Positions 7,880-14,797 of a DNA stretch of 15,466 nucleotides are shown piece by piece; position 1 is the stretch's first letter, and each line of letters starts with the position of its first letter. The stretch spans positions 1 through 15,466 of the forward strand of contig CAJUSJ010000091.1 of the NCBI GenBank assembly GCA_910588865.1. The letters are read 5' to 3'. The translations under genes and the position numbers were made by a program. Source of the stretch: an uncultured Lachnospiraceae bacterium (GTDB taxonomy: Bacteria; Bacillota; Clostridia; Lachnospirales; Lachnospiraceae). The notes beneath the pieces are model-generated. The model did no database searches. It was not told where the DNA came from and worked only from the letters and a program-made list of their open reading frames with translations.

Positions 7880-7886
7880 TGATGGA

Positions 7887-8072
7887 GTGGGGCGGATACA
7901 GAGCAGTTGTGAAAGCTGCGTCAACTACGTCTATGATGAGGACTGCGGATACTACGTGTGCCAGGCCAATCTGGATGAGGACGACATGGTCAGGTTTTTG
8001 AGCATTCAGACTTTTAACTGCCCATTTTATTGCCTGGACGACGAGTACCGGGTGGTCCGCCGCCAGATCTGA
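7887..8072 (+). CDS. Small cysteine-rich protein, DUF6472-like
   Basis: A 61-residue acidic protein starting at GTG. From memory it resembles the DUF6472 family of short Lachnospiraceae proteins with the pattern SSCESCVNYVYDED, then NLDEDDMVRFL and a DDEYRVVR end. It has six cysteines arranged in pairs (SCESC, DCGYYVC, NCPFYC), which could bind a metal such as zinc; this is inferred from spacing only. There is no signal peptide or membrane segment. It lies after the valine T-box and 68 nt before valS in the same direction, with no terminator between. It should therefore be expressed together with valyl-tRNA synthetase when charged tRNA-Val runs short. A role linked to ValS or translation is possible but unproven. 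Confidence 0.8.
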   Translation: MGRIQSSCESCVNYVYDEDCGYYVCQANLDEDDMVRFLSIQTFNCPFYCLDDEYRVVRRQI

Positions 8073-8140
8073 GGGCAGGCCCGGGAATCCGGTAAACGGA
8101 TTAAAACATTTTATAAAAAGACAGATAGGAGATAAGGAAG

Positions 8141-10783
8141 ATGAAAGAATTGGAGAAGACTTACAATCCAACAGCCATTGAGGACAAAATCTACGAGAGA
8201 TGGCTGGCCAAGGGGTATTTTCACGCAAAACCCAACAAGGCCAAGAAACCATTTACCATTATGATGCCGCCGCCAAACGTTACGGGCAAGCTTCACATGG
8301 GACATGCCCTGGACAATACCATGCAGGATATCCTGACCCGCTACAAGAGGATGCAGGGATACGAGGCCCTGTGGCAGCCAGGCACAGACCATGCGGCGAT
8401 CTCCACGGAGGTGAAGGTCATCGACAGCCTGAAGCGGCAGGGGATCGAGAAGGCGGATCTGGGCAGGGACGGATTTTTGGAGAAATGCTGGGACTGGCGG
8501 AGGGAATATGGCGGCAAGATTATCAACCAGCTCCATAAATTAGGCTCCAGCGCTGACTGGGACCGGGAGCGCTTTACCATGGATGAGGGCTGCTCCAAGG
8601 CAGTGACAGAGGTGTTCATCAAGCTGTATGAGAAAGGATACATCTACAAGGGCAGCAGGATCATCAACTGGTGCCCGGTGTGCAAGACCTCCATCTCTGA
8701 CGCGGAAGTGGTACACGAAGATCAGGAGGGCTCCTTCTGGCACATCAATTATCCCATCGCCGGGGAAGAGGGGCGGTTTGTGGAGATCGCCACCACCAGG
8801 CCGGAGACTCTTCTGGGAGATACCGCGGTCGCGGTAAATCCGGAGGATGAGCGGTATCAGGACCTGATCGGCAAGATGCTTAAGCTTCCCCTGACGGACA
8901 GACAGATCCCGGTGATCGCTGACGCCTACGTGGACAAGGAGTTCGGAACTGGCTGCGTGAAGATCACACCGGCCCATGACCCCAATGACTTCGAGGTGGG
9001 AAGACGCCACAACCTGCCGGAGCTGAACATCATGAACGACGATGCCACCATATGTCTGCCGGGAAGCAAGTATGACGGCATGGACCGGTATCAGGCCAGA
9101 AAAGCCATGGTGGAGGATCTAAAGGAGCTGGGGCTTCTGGTGAAGGTGGTTCCCCACACCCACGCTGTGGGAACCCACGACCGGTGCAAGACCACGGTTG
9201 AGCCTATGATCAAGCCTCAGTGGTTTGTGAAGATGGAGGAGATGGCAAAGCCTGCCATAGAGGCCTTAAAGACAGGAGAGCTTAAGTTTGTGCCGGAAAG
9301 TTTCGGAAAGACTTACCTTCACTGGCTGGAGGGGATCCGGGACTGGTGTATTTCCAGACAGCTCTGGTGGGGCCACCGGATACCGGCCTACTACTGTGAC
9401 CAGTGCGGCCAGATCGCGGTAAGCGAACAGCAGCCCCAGGTTTGTCCAAAATGCGGCTGTGCCCATTTAACCCAGGATGAGGATACCCTGGACACCTGGT
9501 TCAGCTCAGCCCTGTGGCCCTTTTCCACTCTGGGCTGGCCGGATAACACAGAAGACCTGGAATATTTTTATCCCACCGACGTGCTGGTGACAGGTTATGA
9601 CATCATCTTCTTCTGGGTCATCCGCATGGTATTTTCCGGTATTGAGCAGACAGGAAAATGCCCCTTCCACACAGTGCTGATCCACGGGCTGGTGAGAGAC
9701 TCCCAGGGAAGGAAGATGAGCAAGTCTCTGGGCAACGGCATTGATCCTCTGGAGGTGATCGAAAAATACGGCGCGGACGCGCTGCGCATGACTCTGATCA
9801 CAGGAAACGCGCCGGGCAATGACATGAGATTTTACTGGGAGAGGGTGGAGAACAGCAGGAATTTTGCCAACAAGATCTGGAACGCATCCCGGTTTATCAT
9901 GATGAACATGGAGAAGGCCCCTGACGCGAAGGCGGAGCTTAAGGACCTGACCATGGCGGACCGCTGGATCCTCTCAAAGGCCAATGACCTGGCCAGGGAG
10001 GTGACGGATAACTTAGACAAATATGAGCTTGGAATCGCTCTGCAGAAGGTATATGATTTTGTCTGGGAGGAGTTCTGCGACTGGTATATCGAGATGGTGA
10101 AGCCAAGGCTGTGGGAAGAGGGAGACGCCACCAAGACGGCGGCTGTCTGGACCCTGAAGACAGTGCTGATCCAGTCCCTGAAGCTTCTCCATCCCTACAT
10201 TCCATTTGTGACCGAAGAGATATTTCGCAACCTTCAGGAGGAAGAGGAATCCATTATGATCTCAACGTGGCCGGAGTATCGGGAACAGTGGCATTTCCCC
10301 AAGGAGGAGCATGAGGTTGAGGTGATCAAGGAGGCGGTGAGAGCGATCCGCAATGTGCGGACTTCCATGAATGTGCCCCCCAGCAAGAAGGCAAAGGTGT
10401 ATGTGGTAACGGATAACCAGGAAATAGCTGGCATTTTTGAGCACAGCAGGCTGTTCTTCGCCGCCTTGGGATATGCCAGCGAGGTAAATATCCAGAAGGA
10501 CAAAGAGGGCATCGGCCATGACGCCGTGTCCGCTGTGATCCATCAGGCCAACATTTACATGCCTTTTGCCGAGCTGGTGGATATCGGCAAGGAGATCGAG
10601 AGGCTGAGGAAAGAGGAGCAGAGGCTCGCGGGAGAGCTTGAGCGGGTCAACAAGATGCTGGGCAATGAGAAATTTGTCAGCCGCGCGCCGGAATCCAAGA
10701 TCGCTGAGGAGAAGGCGAAACAGGCAAAGTACAGTCAGATGATGGAGCAGGTAAAGGAGCGCTTAAGCCAGTTAGGGCAGTAG
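8141..10783 (+). CDS. valS: Valine--tRNA ligase
   Basis: An 880-residue class I aminoacyl-tRNA synthetase that charges tRNA-Val with valine in the cytoplasm; the length is normal. The HIGH motif appears as HMGH (52-55) within PPPNVTGKLHMGHALDNT, and the second signature is KMSKS (525-529). Conserved stretches include FSGIEQTGKCPFHTVLIHGL and the editing-domain segment TTRPETLLGDTAVAVNP. A zinc-ribbon-like set C419/C422...C435/C438 lies in the insert before DTWFSSALWPFSTLGWP. The C-terminal coiled-coil arm that contacts tRNA is clear from about residue 810 (IDIG-type start, then heptads, KFVSRAPESKIAEEK). AGGAG at 8127-8131 is 9 nt before the ATG. Expression is controlled by the valine T-box upstream, and the gene is closed by a terminator at 10808-10841. 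Confidence 0.98.
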   Translation: MKELEKTYNPTAIEDKIYERWLAKGYFHAKPNKAKKPFTIMMPPPNVTGKLHMGHALDNTMQDILTRYKRMQGYEALWQPGTDHAAISTEVKVIDSLKRQGIEKADLGRDGFLEKCWDWRREYGGKIINQLHKLGSSADWDRERFTMDEGCSKAVTEVFIKLYEKGYIYKGSRIINWCPVCKTSISDAEVVHEDQEGSFWHINYPIAGEEGRFVEIATTRPETLLGDTAVAVNPEDERYQDLIGKMLKLPLTDRQIPVIADAYVDKEFGTGCVKITPAHDPNDFEVGRRHNLPELNIMNDDATICLPGSKYDGMDRYQARKAMVEDLKELGLLVKVVPHTHAVGTHDRCKTTVEPMIKPQWFVKMEEMAKPAIEALKTGELKFVPESFGKTYLHWLEGIRDWCISRQLWWGHRIPAYYCDQCGQIAVSEQQPQVCPKCGCAHLTQDEDTLDTWFSSALWPFSTLGWPDNTEDLEYFYPTDVLVTGYDIIFFWVIRMVFSGIEQTGKCPFHTVLIHGLVRDSQGRKMSKSLGNGIDPLEVIEKYGADALRMTLITGNAPGNDMRFYWERVENSRNFANKIWNASRFIMMNMEKAPDAKAELKDLTMADRWILSKANDLAREVTDNLDKYELGIALQKVYDFVWEEFCDWYIEMVKPRLWEEGDATKTAAVWTLKTVLIQSLKLLHPYIPFVTEEIFRNLQEEEESIMISTWPEYREQWHFPKEEHEVEVIKEAVRAIRNVRTSMNVPPSKKAKVYVVTDNQEIAGIFEHSRLFFAALGYASEVNIQKDKEGIGHDAVSAVIHQANIYMPFAELVDIGKEIERLRKEEQRLAGELERVNKMLGNEKFVSRAPESKIAEEKAKQAKYSQMMEQVKERLSQLGQ

Positions 10784-10807
10784 GAACAGGAACAAATCGA
10801 TCAAGGC

Positions 10808-10841
10808 ATGGGCAGAGCGGAAGATTGGCTCTGCCCATTTT
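10808..10841 (+). terminator. Intrinsic terminator after valS
   Basis: A perfect 11-bp stem, ATGGGCAGAGC (10808-10818)/GCTCTGCCCAT (10828-10838), with a 9-nt loop and a short T run (10838-10841) that overlaps the stem's end. It lies 25 nt after the valS stop. The T-tract is weak, so termination may be incomplete. Confidence 0.8.
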
Positions 10842-10898
10842 GGCGGGGCCCTCTGGGGACGGCCAGTAAAATTTGTCGCTTTGTGCGAAAAAATCTGG

Positions 10899-10926
10899 TT
10901 GCATATTGGTTTACATATATTATAAT
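10899..10926 (+). promoter_or_regulatory. Sigma-A promoter for folC operon
   Basis: TTGCAT (10899-10904), 16-bp spacer, consensus TATAAT (10921-10926). The predicted start near 10933 is only about 17 nt before the preferred folC start, so the leader is just long enough to hold the Shine-Dalgarno sequence. Confidence 0.72.
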
Positions 10927-10935
10927 AAATAAGAT

Positions 10936-10941
10936 GGGAGG
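10936..10941 (+). promoter_or_regulatory. Ribosome binding site deciding the folC start
   Basis: GGGAGG is 2 nt before an ATG at 10944 and 8 nt before a second in-frame ATG at 10950. Only the second has workable spacing, so folC is annotated from 10950. Confidence 0.7.
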
Positions 10942-10949
10942 CGATGAGT

Positions 10950-12290
10950 ATGGTGAAAGAGGCAGAGCGATATCTCAATGAGATACCCTTATGGGCGTCA
11001 AAGAAAAATAGTTTGGAAGCTGTGCGGGATTTTCTCAGAGAGCTGAAAGAGCCGGATGAGTCCATGAAGATCATCCATGTGGCTGGGACCAACGGAAAGG
11101 GCTCTGTGTGCGCTTATCTCACTTCCATATTGACAGAGGCAGGATATGGGGTCAGGACATTTATATCCCCCCATCTCATCAATACGAAGGAACGGTTCCT
11201 GGCAGAGGGAAAGCCGGTGGAGGACCAGGTGTTTTGTCAGGCCTTTGACAGGGTCCGAGAGCTGGCGGACACCATGACAGCCAGGGGATACCATCCCCCC
11301 ACTTATTTTGAATTCCTGTTCTACATGTTCATGGTCATATGCCAGCAGGACAGGCCGGACTTTGTGGTGCTGGAGACAGGGCTCGGAGGGCTTTTGGATA
11401 CCACCAATGTGGTCCGCCATCCAGTGCTGACGGTGATCACCTCCATCAGCATGGACCATATGGGGTATTTAGGAGATACAGTTGAGAAGATCGCTGCCCA
11501 GAAGGCGGGAATCCTGAAAAAAGGAGTTCCGGTGGTCTATGATAGAAGCTGTCTTAAGGCCAGTGCCATAGTGGAAGAGAAGGCCAGAGAGCTTGGCTGT
11601 AGAACCTATCCGGTTTCAGAGCAGGATTTTCGGTTTTTGGGACGGCATGGCGGATATACAGAGATCGGGGTCCAGGGAGCGGATTTAGAGATCCGGATTC
11701 CATCCGCGGCGGATTATCAGATGATCAACGGGACCTTGGCAGCCGCCGCGGCCGCGGCGCTTGGAGACATCGGGGCCGGAGAGATCCGGGCGGAGCATAT
11801 AAAGCGGGGTGTGGAAAACACATTCTGGCCGGGAAGGATGGAGGAAGTGCTGCCAGGAGTGTTCCTGGACGGTGCCCATAACCAGGGCGGGATGGAGGCC
11901 TTGGCCCGCGCGGCGGAGAGGATGGGGCGGGAGGCCAATGCCCCGGTATCGCTTATGTTCGGAGTGGTTTCCGATAAAGAGTACCATAAGATGATCGAAG
12001 AGCTGTGCGGCCGCCTGCCCATCAGCCATGTGACCATTGCCCGCATGGATACAGAGAGAAGCATGGAGGCCAAAGAGCTGGCCAAAGAATTTAAAAAGAA
12101 GCTCAGCTGCCCGGTGGAGGCTTTTGACACGGTAAAAGAAGCCTGGGAGCATTTTCTTGAGACAAAAGGACAAGAAGGGCCGGCATTTTGCGCGGGATCC
12201 CTCTACCTGGTGGGAGAGGTGAAAGCTCTGCTGGCCGCGGATTACGGAAGAGAGGGACAGGCCCGGGAGGAAGAACATGATCGATTTTGA
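10950..12290 (+). CDS. folC: Bifunctional folylpolyglutamate synthase/dihydrofolate synthase
   Basis: A 446-residue Mur-ligase-family enzyme. It adds glutamate to folates (and to dihydropteroate in bifunctional forms) using ATP, which retains folate in the cell. The P-loop is GTNGKGS (46-52). The substrate loop SPHL with a following ERF is at 73-83, and LETGLGGLLDTTN (141-153) and MDHMGYLGDTVEKIAAQKAG (168-187) are family hallmarks. The C-terminal domain opens with FLDGAHNQGGMEAL, followed by LMFGVVSDKEY. Length is typical. No other folate gene is visible in the window, so whether it also makes dihydrofolate cannot be judged from context. The gene overlaps the next small gene by 14 bp, and a third gene follows 4 nt after that one, making a likely three-gene operon from the promoter at 10899. 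Confidence 0.94.
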   Translation: MVKEAERYLNEIPLWASKKNSLEAVRDFLRELKEPDESMKIIHVAGTNGKGSVCAYLTSILTEAGYGVRTFISPHLINTKERFLAEGKPVEDQVFCQAFDRVRELADTMTARGYHPPTYFEFLFYMFMVICQQDRPDFVVLETGLGGLLDTTNVVRHPVLTVITSISMDHMGYLGDTVEKIAAQKAGILKKGVPVVYDRSCLKASAIVEEKARELGCRTYPVSEQDFRFLGRHGGYTEIGVQGADLEIRIPSAADYQMINGTLAAAAAAALGDIGAGEIRAEHIKRGVENTFWPGRMEEVLPGVFLDGAHNQGGMEALARAAERMGREANAPVSLMFGVVSDKEYHKMIEELCGRLPISHVTIARMDTERSMEAKELAKEFKKKLSCPVEAFDTVKEAWEHFLETKGQEGPAFCAGSLYLVGEVKALLAADYGREGQAREEEHDRF

Positions 12291-12414
12291 GGAAGAATTA
12301 AGCCATTACAAGCCAAGTCTTGAGATTGAGGCGGTGGAGGATGCCATCGGAAAAAACGATCTCACGGACATGACGGATATTATGATGGATTTAATTAAAG
12401 AGAGAAAAGAGTAG
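12277..12414 (+). CDS. 45-aa acidic small protein of unknown function
   Basis: A short gene running from ATG 12277 to TAG 12412-12414. The start overlaps the last 14 bp of folC and is preceded by a strong GGGAGG (12265-12270) at 6-nt spacing, better than that of its downstream neighbour. The product is acidic and wholly helical in appearance: MIDFEEELSHYKPSLE, a middle segment EAVEDAIGKNDLTDMTD, and a lysine/glutamate end. It has no cysteine, signal peptide or membrane segment. The strong ribosome site, the overlap and the tight spacing (4 nt) to the next gene argue for a real coding gene. I believe similar short proteins occur next to folC in related genomes, but that is recollection. Its role is unknown; it could be an adaptor for the TPR protein that follows. 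Confidence 0.72.
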   Translation: MIDFEEELSHYKPSLEIEAVEDAIGKNDLTDMTDIMMDLIKERKE

Positions 12415-12418
12415 ATTT

Positions 12419-13723
12419 ATGGATTATGGGAGAAGATGCCAGCGGATAGCCAACGGTTATTACAATCAGGGGCTGGAGAAGGCGAAGATACGGGATCTGA
12501 CAGGCGCGGCGGAATGTCTCAAGAAAAGTCTGCATTTTAACAAATACCAGACAGACGCCAGGAATCTTCTGGGCCTGATCTACTATGAGATGGGAGAGAC
12601 CGGGGAGAGCCTGGTGCAGTGGGTCATCAGCATGAACCTGCAGCCAGAGCAAAACCGGGCGGAAGTGTATCTTGGGGAGATCCAGGGCAGACGGGGGAGG
12701 CTTGAGGCGGAGAACCAGAACATAAAAAAATACAATCAGGCTCTCTATCAGGCTCAGACCGGAAGCGATGACCTGGCCATCCTGCTTTTAGGCAGGGTGG
12801 TGGAGTTTAATCCCCATTTTGTTAAAGCCCATCTGGTCCTGGCCCTGCTGCACATGGGGCATGGAGATTATACCAAGGCAGGCAAATCCTTGCAGAAGGT
12901 ATTGCAGATCGACAAGAACCACCCAAAAGCTCTGTGGTATATGTCCATTGTCAAGGCCAATACCGGGCGGGCGGAGGTGGAGAAGAAGAAGATGGACACC
13001 GCGTTTTCCCACCGGCAGATGCAGGATGATGATGTGATCCTTCCCCCGACCTACAAGGAGACCACAGGCTGGCTGACCATCCTGAACATGATGGCAGGAC
13101 TTGTCTTAGGCGCTGCCGTGATCTGGTTTCTGGTGATGCCGGCTGTGGAGAGAGGGCTGAATTACAGGCACAACCAGGAGCTGTCCGGAGTGCTGGAGCA
13201 GGTGAACCAAAAGAGCATGGAGCTGGATTCCTTGAGGGAGCAGATGGCTGCCATGGAGACGGAGCGGGACACCGCTGTGTCGGATCTGCAGGCCATGCAG
13301 GCGGACGAAGAAAGCGTTGTCAGGCAGTACCAGAGGCTGGTGTGGATCATGAGGGCCTATGGGGCAGAGGATATGAATACGGTGGCCGCCACCTATGCGG
13401 ATATGGACGGGAGCCTGATCACGGACCCGGATATGGCTGCCGTGGTGGCGGAGGTCCGGTCTTACATGGAGACAGAAGGGTATCAGGTTCTGGCCAATAT
13501 GGGCAACGAGGCCAGGGACGCGGGCAACCAGGACAGCGCCCTGGACTACTACCAGAAAAGCCTTGCCATCAAAGGGGACAACCCTCAGGTGATTTACGAC
13601 ATGGCTCTGATCTGCCAGTCCAGAGACGAGAGGGACCGGGCCAACGAGCTTTTTGGACAGGTGATCATGAATTACCCCAACACAGAGCTGGCGGCATTGG
13701 CCAAAGAAGCGAGAGGATATTGA
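12419..13723 (+). CDS. Membrane-anchored TPR protein with coiled coil
   Basis: A 434-residue protein with an unusual layout. The N-terminal half (about 10-195) carries TPR-type helix pairs, such as LTGAAECLKKSLHFNKYQTD and YTKAGKSLQKVLQIDKNHPK. A single hydrophobic segment at about 219-243 (LTILNMMAGLVLGAAVIWFL, then VMPAV) should cross the membrane. A coiled coil follows (about 250-308), then C-terminal TPRs (about 355-430, GNQDSALDYYQKSLAIKGDN). There is no N-terminal signal peptide, so the first TPR block is probably cytoplasmic and the second outside the cell, joined through one helix. ATG 12419 has only a weak AAAGAG upstream and sits 4 nt after the small gene, suggesting translational coupling. 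Function is unknown; TPRs imply protein binding. The gene is followed at once by a terminator. Confidence 0.85.
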   Translation: MDYGRRCQRIANGYYNQGLEKAKIRDLTGAAECLKKSLHFNKYQTDARNLLGLIYYEMGETGESLVQWVISMNLQPEQNRAEVYLGEIQGRRGRLEAENQNIKKYNQALYQAQTGSDDLAILLLGRVVEFNPHFVKAHLVLALLHMGHGDYTKAGKSLQKVLQIDKNHPKALWYMSIVKANTGRAEVEKKKMDTAFSHRQMQDDDVILPPTYKETTGWLTILNMMAGLVLGAAVIWFLVMPAVERGLNYRHNQELSGVLEQVNQKSMELDSLREQMAAMETERDTAVSDLQAMQADEESVVRQYQRLVWIMRAYGAEDMNTVAATYADMDGSLITDPDMAAVVAEVRSYMETEGYQVLANMGNEARDAGNQDSALDYYQKSLAIKGDNPQVIYDMALICQSRDERDRANELFGQVIMNYPNTELAALAKEARGY

Positions 13724-13729
13724 AGATAC

Positions 13730-13769
13730 AGAAGACACCGCGAAATGATTTTTTGTGGTGTCTTCTTTT
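13730..13769 (+). terminator. Intrinsic terminator closing the folC operon
   Basis: AGAAGACACC (13730-13739) pairs perfectly with GGTGTCTTCT (13757-13766), followed by a short T run. The stem starts 6 nt after the stop of the TPR gene. The large A/T-rich loop contains its own run of T residues. Confidence 0.85.
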
Positions 13770-13801
13770 ATGGACACGGGGCGGAGAGGAATATGGCCGC
13801 C

Positions 13802-13826
13802 GCCGGGCGCGTGAAGGTTTACTTTA
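13802..13826 (+). repeat. 25-bp direct repeat, copy 1
   Basis: Matches 13910-13934 with two mismatches. The shared core is CGCGTGAAGGTTTACT. Copy spacing is 108 bp, and the intervening DNA holds the hairpins of element B. Confidence 0.85.
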
Positions 13827-13909
13827 AAAGTCCGCCGCCGAATAGGCGGCATGCATTCAGGGATGCCAAGCGCGCCCGCCGGACTTTCATGTGAGGAGGC
13901 GCATCCTCT

Positions 13910-13934
13910 GCCGGACGCGTGAAGGTTTACTATA
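13910..13934 (+). repeat. 25-bp direct repeat, copy 2
   Basis: Second copy of the repeat at 13802-13826. It ends 23 nt before the spoIIAA start codon and just upstream of its Shine-Dalgarno sequence (13942-13947). Confidence 0.85.
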
Positions 13935-13956
13935 TAACTGGAAGGAGAATCAATGT

Positions 13957-14343
13957 ATGACAGAATCCGCGTTTACCTACGAGGCCAGAGGGCAGGCGCT
14001 GGTCATTCATCTGCCAGGGGAGCTGGATCATCACAACTGCAGAAATCTGCGGTATGAGACAGACCTTCTGCTGGCGGAAAATTATATTACCAGACTGGTA
14101 TTTGACTTTAGCAAAACGGTTTTTATGGATTCCTCGGGAATCGGGATCCTGCTGAACCGGTACAAGCAGATGGAGGGAAGCGGAGGAAAGGTGGCCATCT
14201 ACGGCGCGGGACCCCGGATCCTCCGGGTACTGAACATCGGAGGGATCGGAAAGCTGGTGCCTTGCTACGATTCCAAGGAAGCGGCCATTGAAGGTGGAGG
14301 AAGGCAAATGATACCAGGAGGGAAGCTATGGGAACAGAGATAA
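13957..14343 (+). CDS. spoIIAA: Anti-sigma F factor antagonist SpoIIAA
   Basis: A 128-residue STAS-domain protein, the usual size. In the forespore, unphosphorylated SpoIIAA binds SpoIIAB and frees sigma-F; SpoIIAB inactivates it by phosphorylating a serine. The phosphorylation site is clear: VFMDSSGIGILLNRYK, with D58 and S59/S60 (S59 most likely by comparison with the family). The N-terminal ALVIHLPGELDHHNC strand-turn is typical. ATG 13957 is chosen because AAGGAG (13942-13947) is 9 nt upstream and the family begins here. Longer in-frame extensions (from 13891) would run through element B and are rejected; an ATG at 13953 is out of frame. The last 16 bp overlap spoIIAB. The C-terminal tail after about residue 112 (GGGRQMIPGGKLWEQR) looks unstructured. 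Confidence 0.96.
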   Translation: MTESAFTYEARGQALVIHLPGELDHHNCRNLRYETDLLLAENYITRLVFDFSKTVFMDSSGIGILLNRYKQMEGSGGKVAIYGAGPRILRVLNIGGIGKLVPCYDSKEAAIEGGGRQMIPGGKLWEQR

Positions 14344-14792
14344 GGCGGGAAAACCAGTGTGAGGGTGAAAAGAAAAAAGAGATCATGAGGATGGAGCTGG
14401 AAAGCCTTTCCGAAAACGAGGAGTTTGCCAGGGTGGCGGTGGCCATGTTCATGAGCCGCATGGACCCAACCATGGAGGAGATCGACGATGTAAAGACCGC
14501 CGTGTCGGAGGCGGTGACCAACGGGGTGATCCACGGATACCAGGGAAAGGCCGGGATCATCTACATAGAGGTGGCCATAGAAGGCCGGGAGCTGACCGTG
14601 ACGGTGAGAGACCGGGGAGTGGGAATACAGGATGTAAAAAAAGCCATGGAACCCATGTACACCACAGATGTGACAGGAGAGCGGTCAGGCATGGGCTTTT
14701 CCTTTATGGAGGCATTTATGGATCAGGTGGAGGTCCTGTCCACGCCGGGAGAAGGAACCTGGGTGACCATGAAAAAACAGATAGGCAGGTGA
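14328..14792 (+). CDS. spoIIAB: Anti-sigma F factor / serine kinase SpoIIAB
   Basis: A 154-residue GHKL-fold ATPase that binds and silences sigma-F and phosphorylates SpoIIAA. Nucleotide-site motifs are all present: N-box EAVTNGVIHGY (61-71), G1 box DRGVGIQD (95-102), ATP lid with YTTDVTGERS, and G2 GMGFSFMEAF (121-130). The core similarity starts at MRMELESLSENEEFARVAV (from residue 20), so the first 19 or so residues are a charged extension. Start ATG 14328 is supported by AGGAGG (14316-14321) at 6-nt spacing. An internal ATG at residue 20 would give a more usual length but has a poor ribosome site. It overlaps spoIIAA by 16 bp and is followed 5 nt later by sigF, so the three are cotranscribed. 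Confidence 0.96.
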   Translation: MGTEIRRENQCEGEKKKEIMRMELESLSENEEFARVAVAMFMSRMDPTMEEIDDVKTAVSEAVTNGVIHGYQGKAGIIYIEVAIEGRELTVTVRDRGVGIQDVKKAMEPMYTTDVTGERSGMGFSFMEAFMDQVEVLSTPGEGTWVTMKKQIGR

Positions 14793-14797
14793 CCTCC

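Larger units (their letters stand above)
13774..13934 (+). repeat. Structured intergenic element B, upstream of spoIIAA
   Basis: A hairpin-dense stretch filling almost all the gap between the TPR terminator and spoIIAA. Positions 13774-13800 repeat the head of element A (7652-7678) with one mismatch, again about 5 nt after a terminator. Pairings seen: CGGGCGCG (13804-13811)/CGCGCCCG (13871-13878); AAAGTCCG (13827-13834)/CGGACTTT (13880-13887); GCCGCC (13834-13839)/GGCGGC (13845-13850); GGCAT (13848-13852)/ATGCC (13863-13867); GAGGA (13893-13897)/TCCTC (13904-13908). The first two long-range pairings are mutually exclusive in part, so alternative folds are possible. I see no open reading frame of interest in it. 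Confidence 0.6.

Noticed and set aside
10869..10877. AAATTTGTC shared with 7758-7766, hinting at a third copy of the intergenic element after the valS terminator
   Set aside because: Only 9 bases match and the flanks differ; with no shared 27-nt head this is within chance for a window this size.
10821..10904. Possible riboswitch in the valS-folC gap
   Set aside because: Apart from the terminator stem and the folC promoter I see no conserved riboswitch core, and the folC leader is only about 17 nt long.
13106..13852. Minus-strand open frame (248 codons) over the TPR gene end and element B
   Set aside because: It crosses a terminator and a hairpin region and has histidine-rich shadow composition with no recognisable domain.
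13921..13950. Sigma-H-like pair GAAGGTTTA ... GGAGAAT before spoIIAA
   Set aside because: The downstream element overlaps the Shine-Dalgarno sequence, so transcription would start at the start codon and leave no ribosome site.
13891..13956. Upstream in-frame extension of spoIIAA
   Set aside because: The extension lies in the hairpin/repeat element and has no ribosome site, while ATG 13957 has AAGGAG at good spacing and matches the family's N-terminus.
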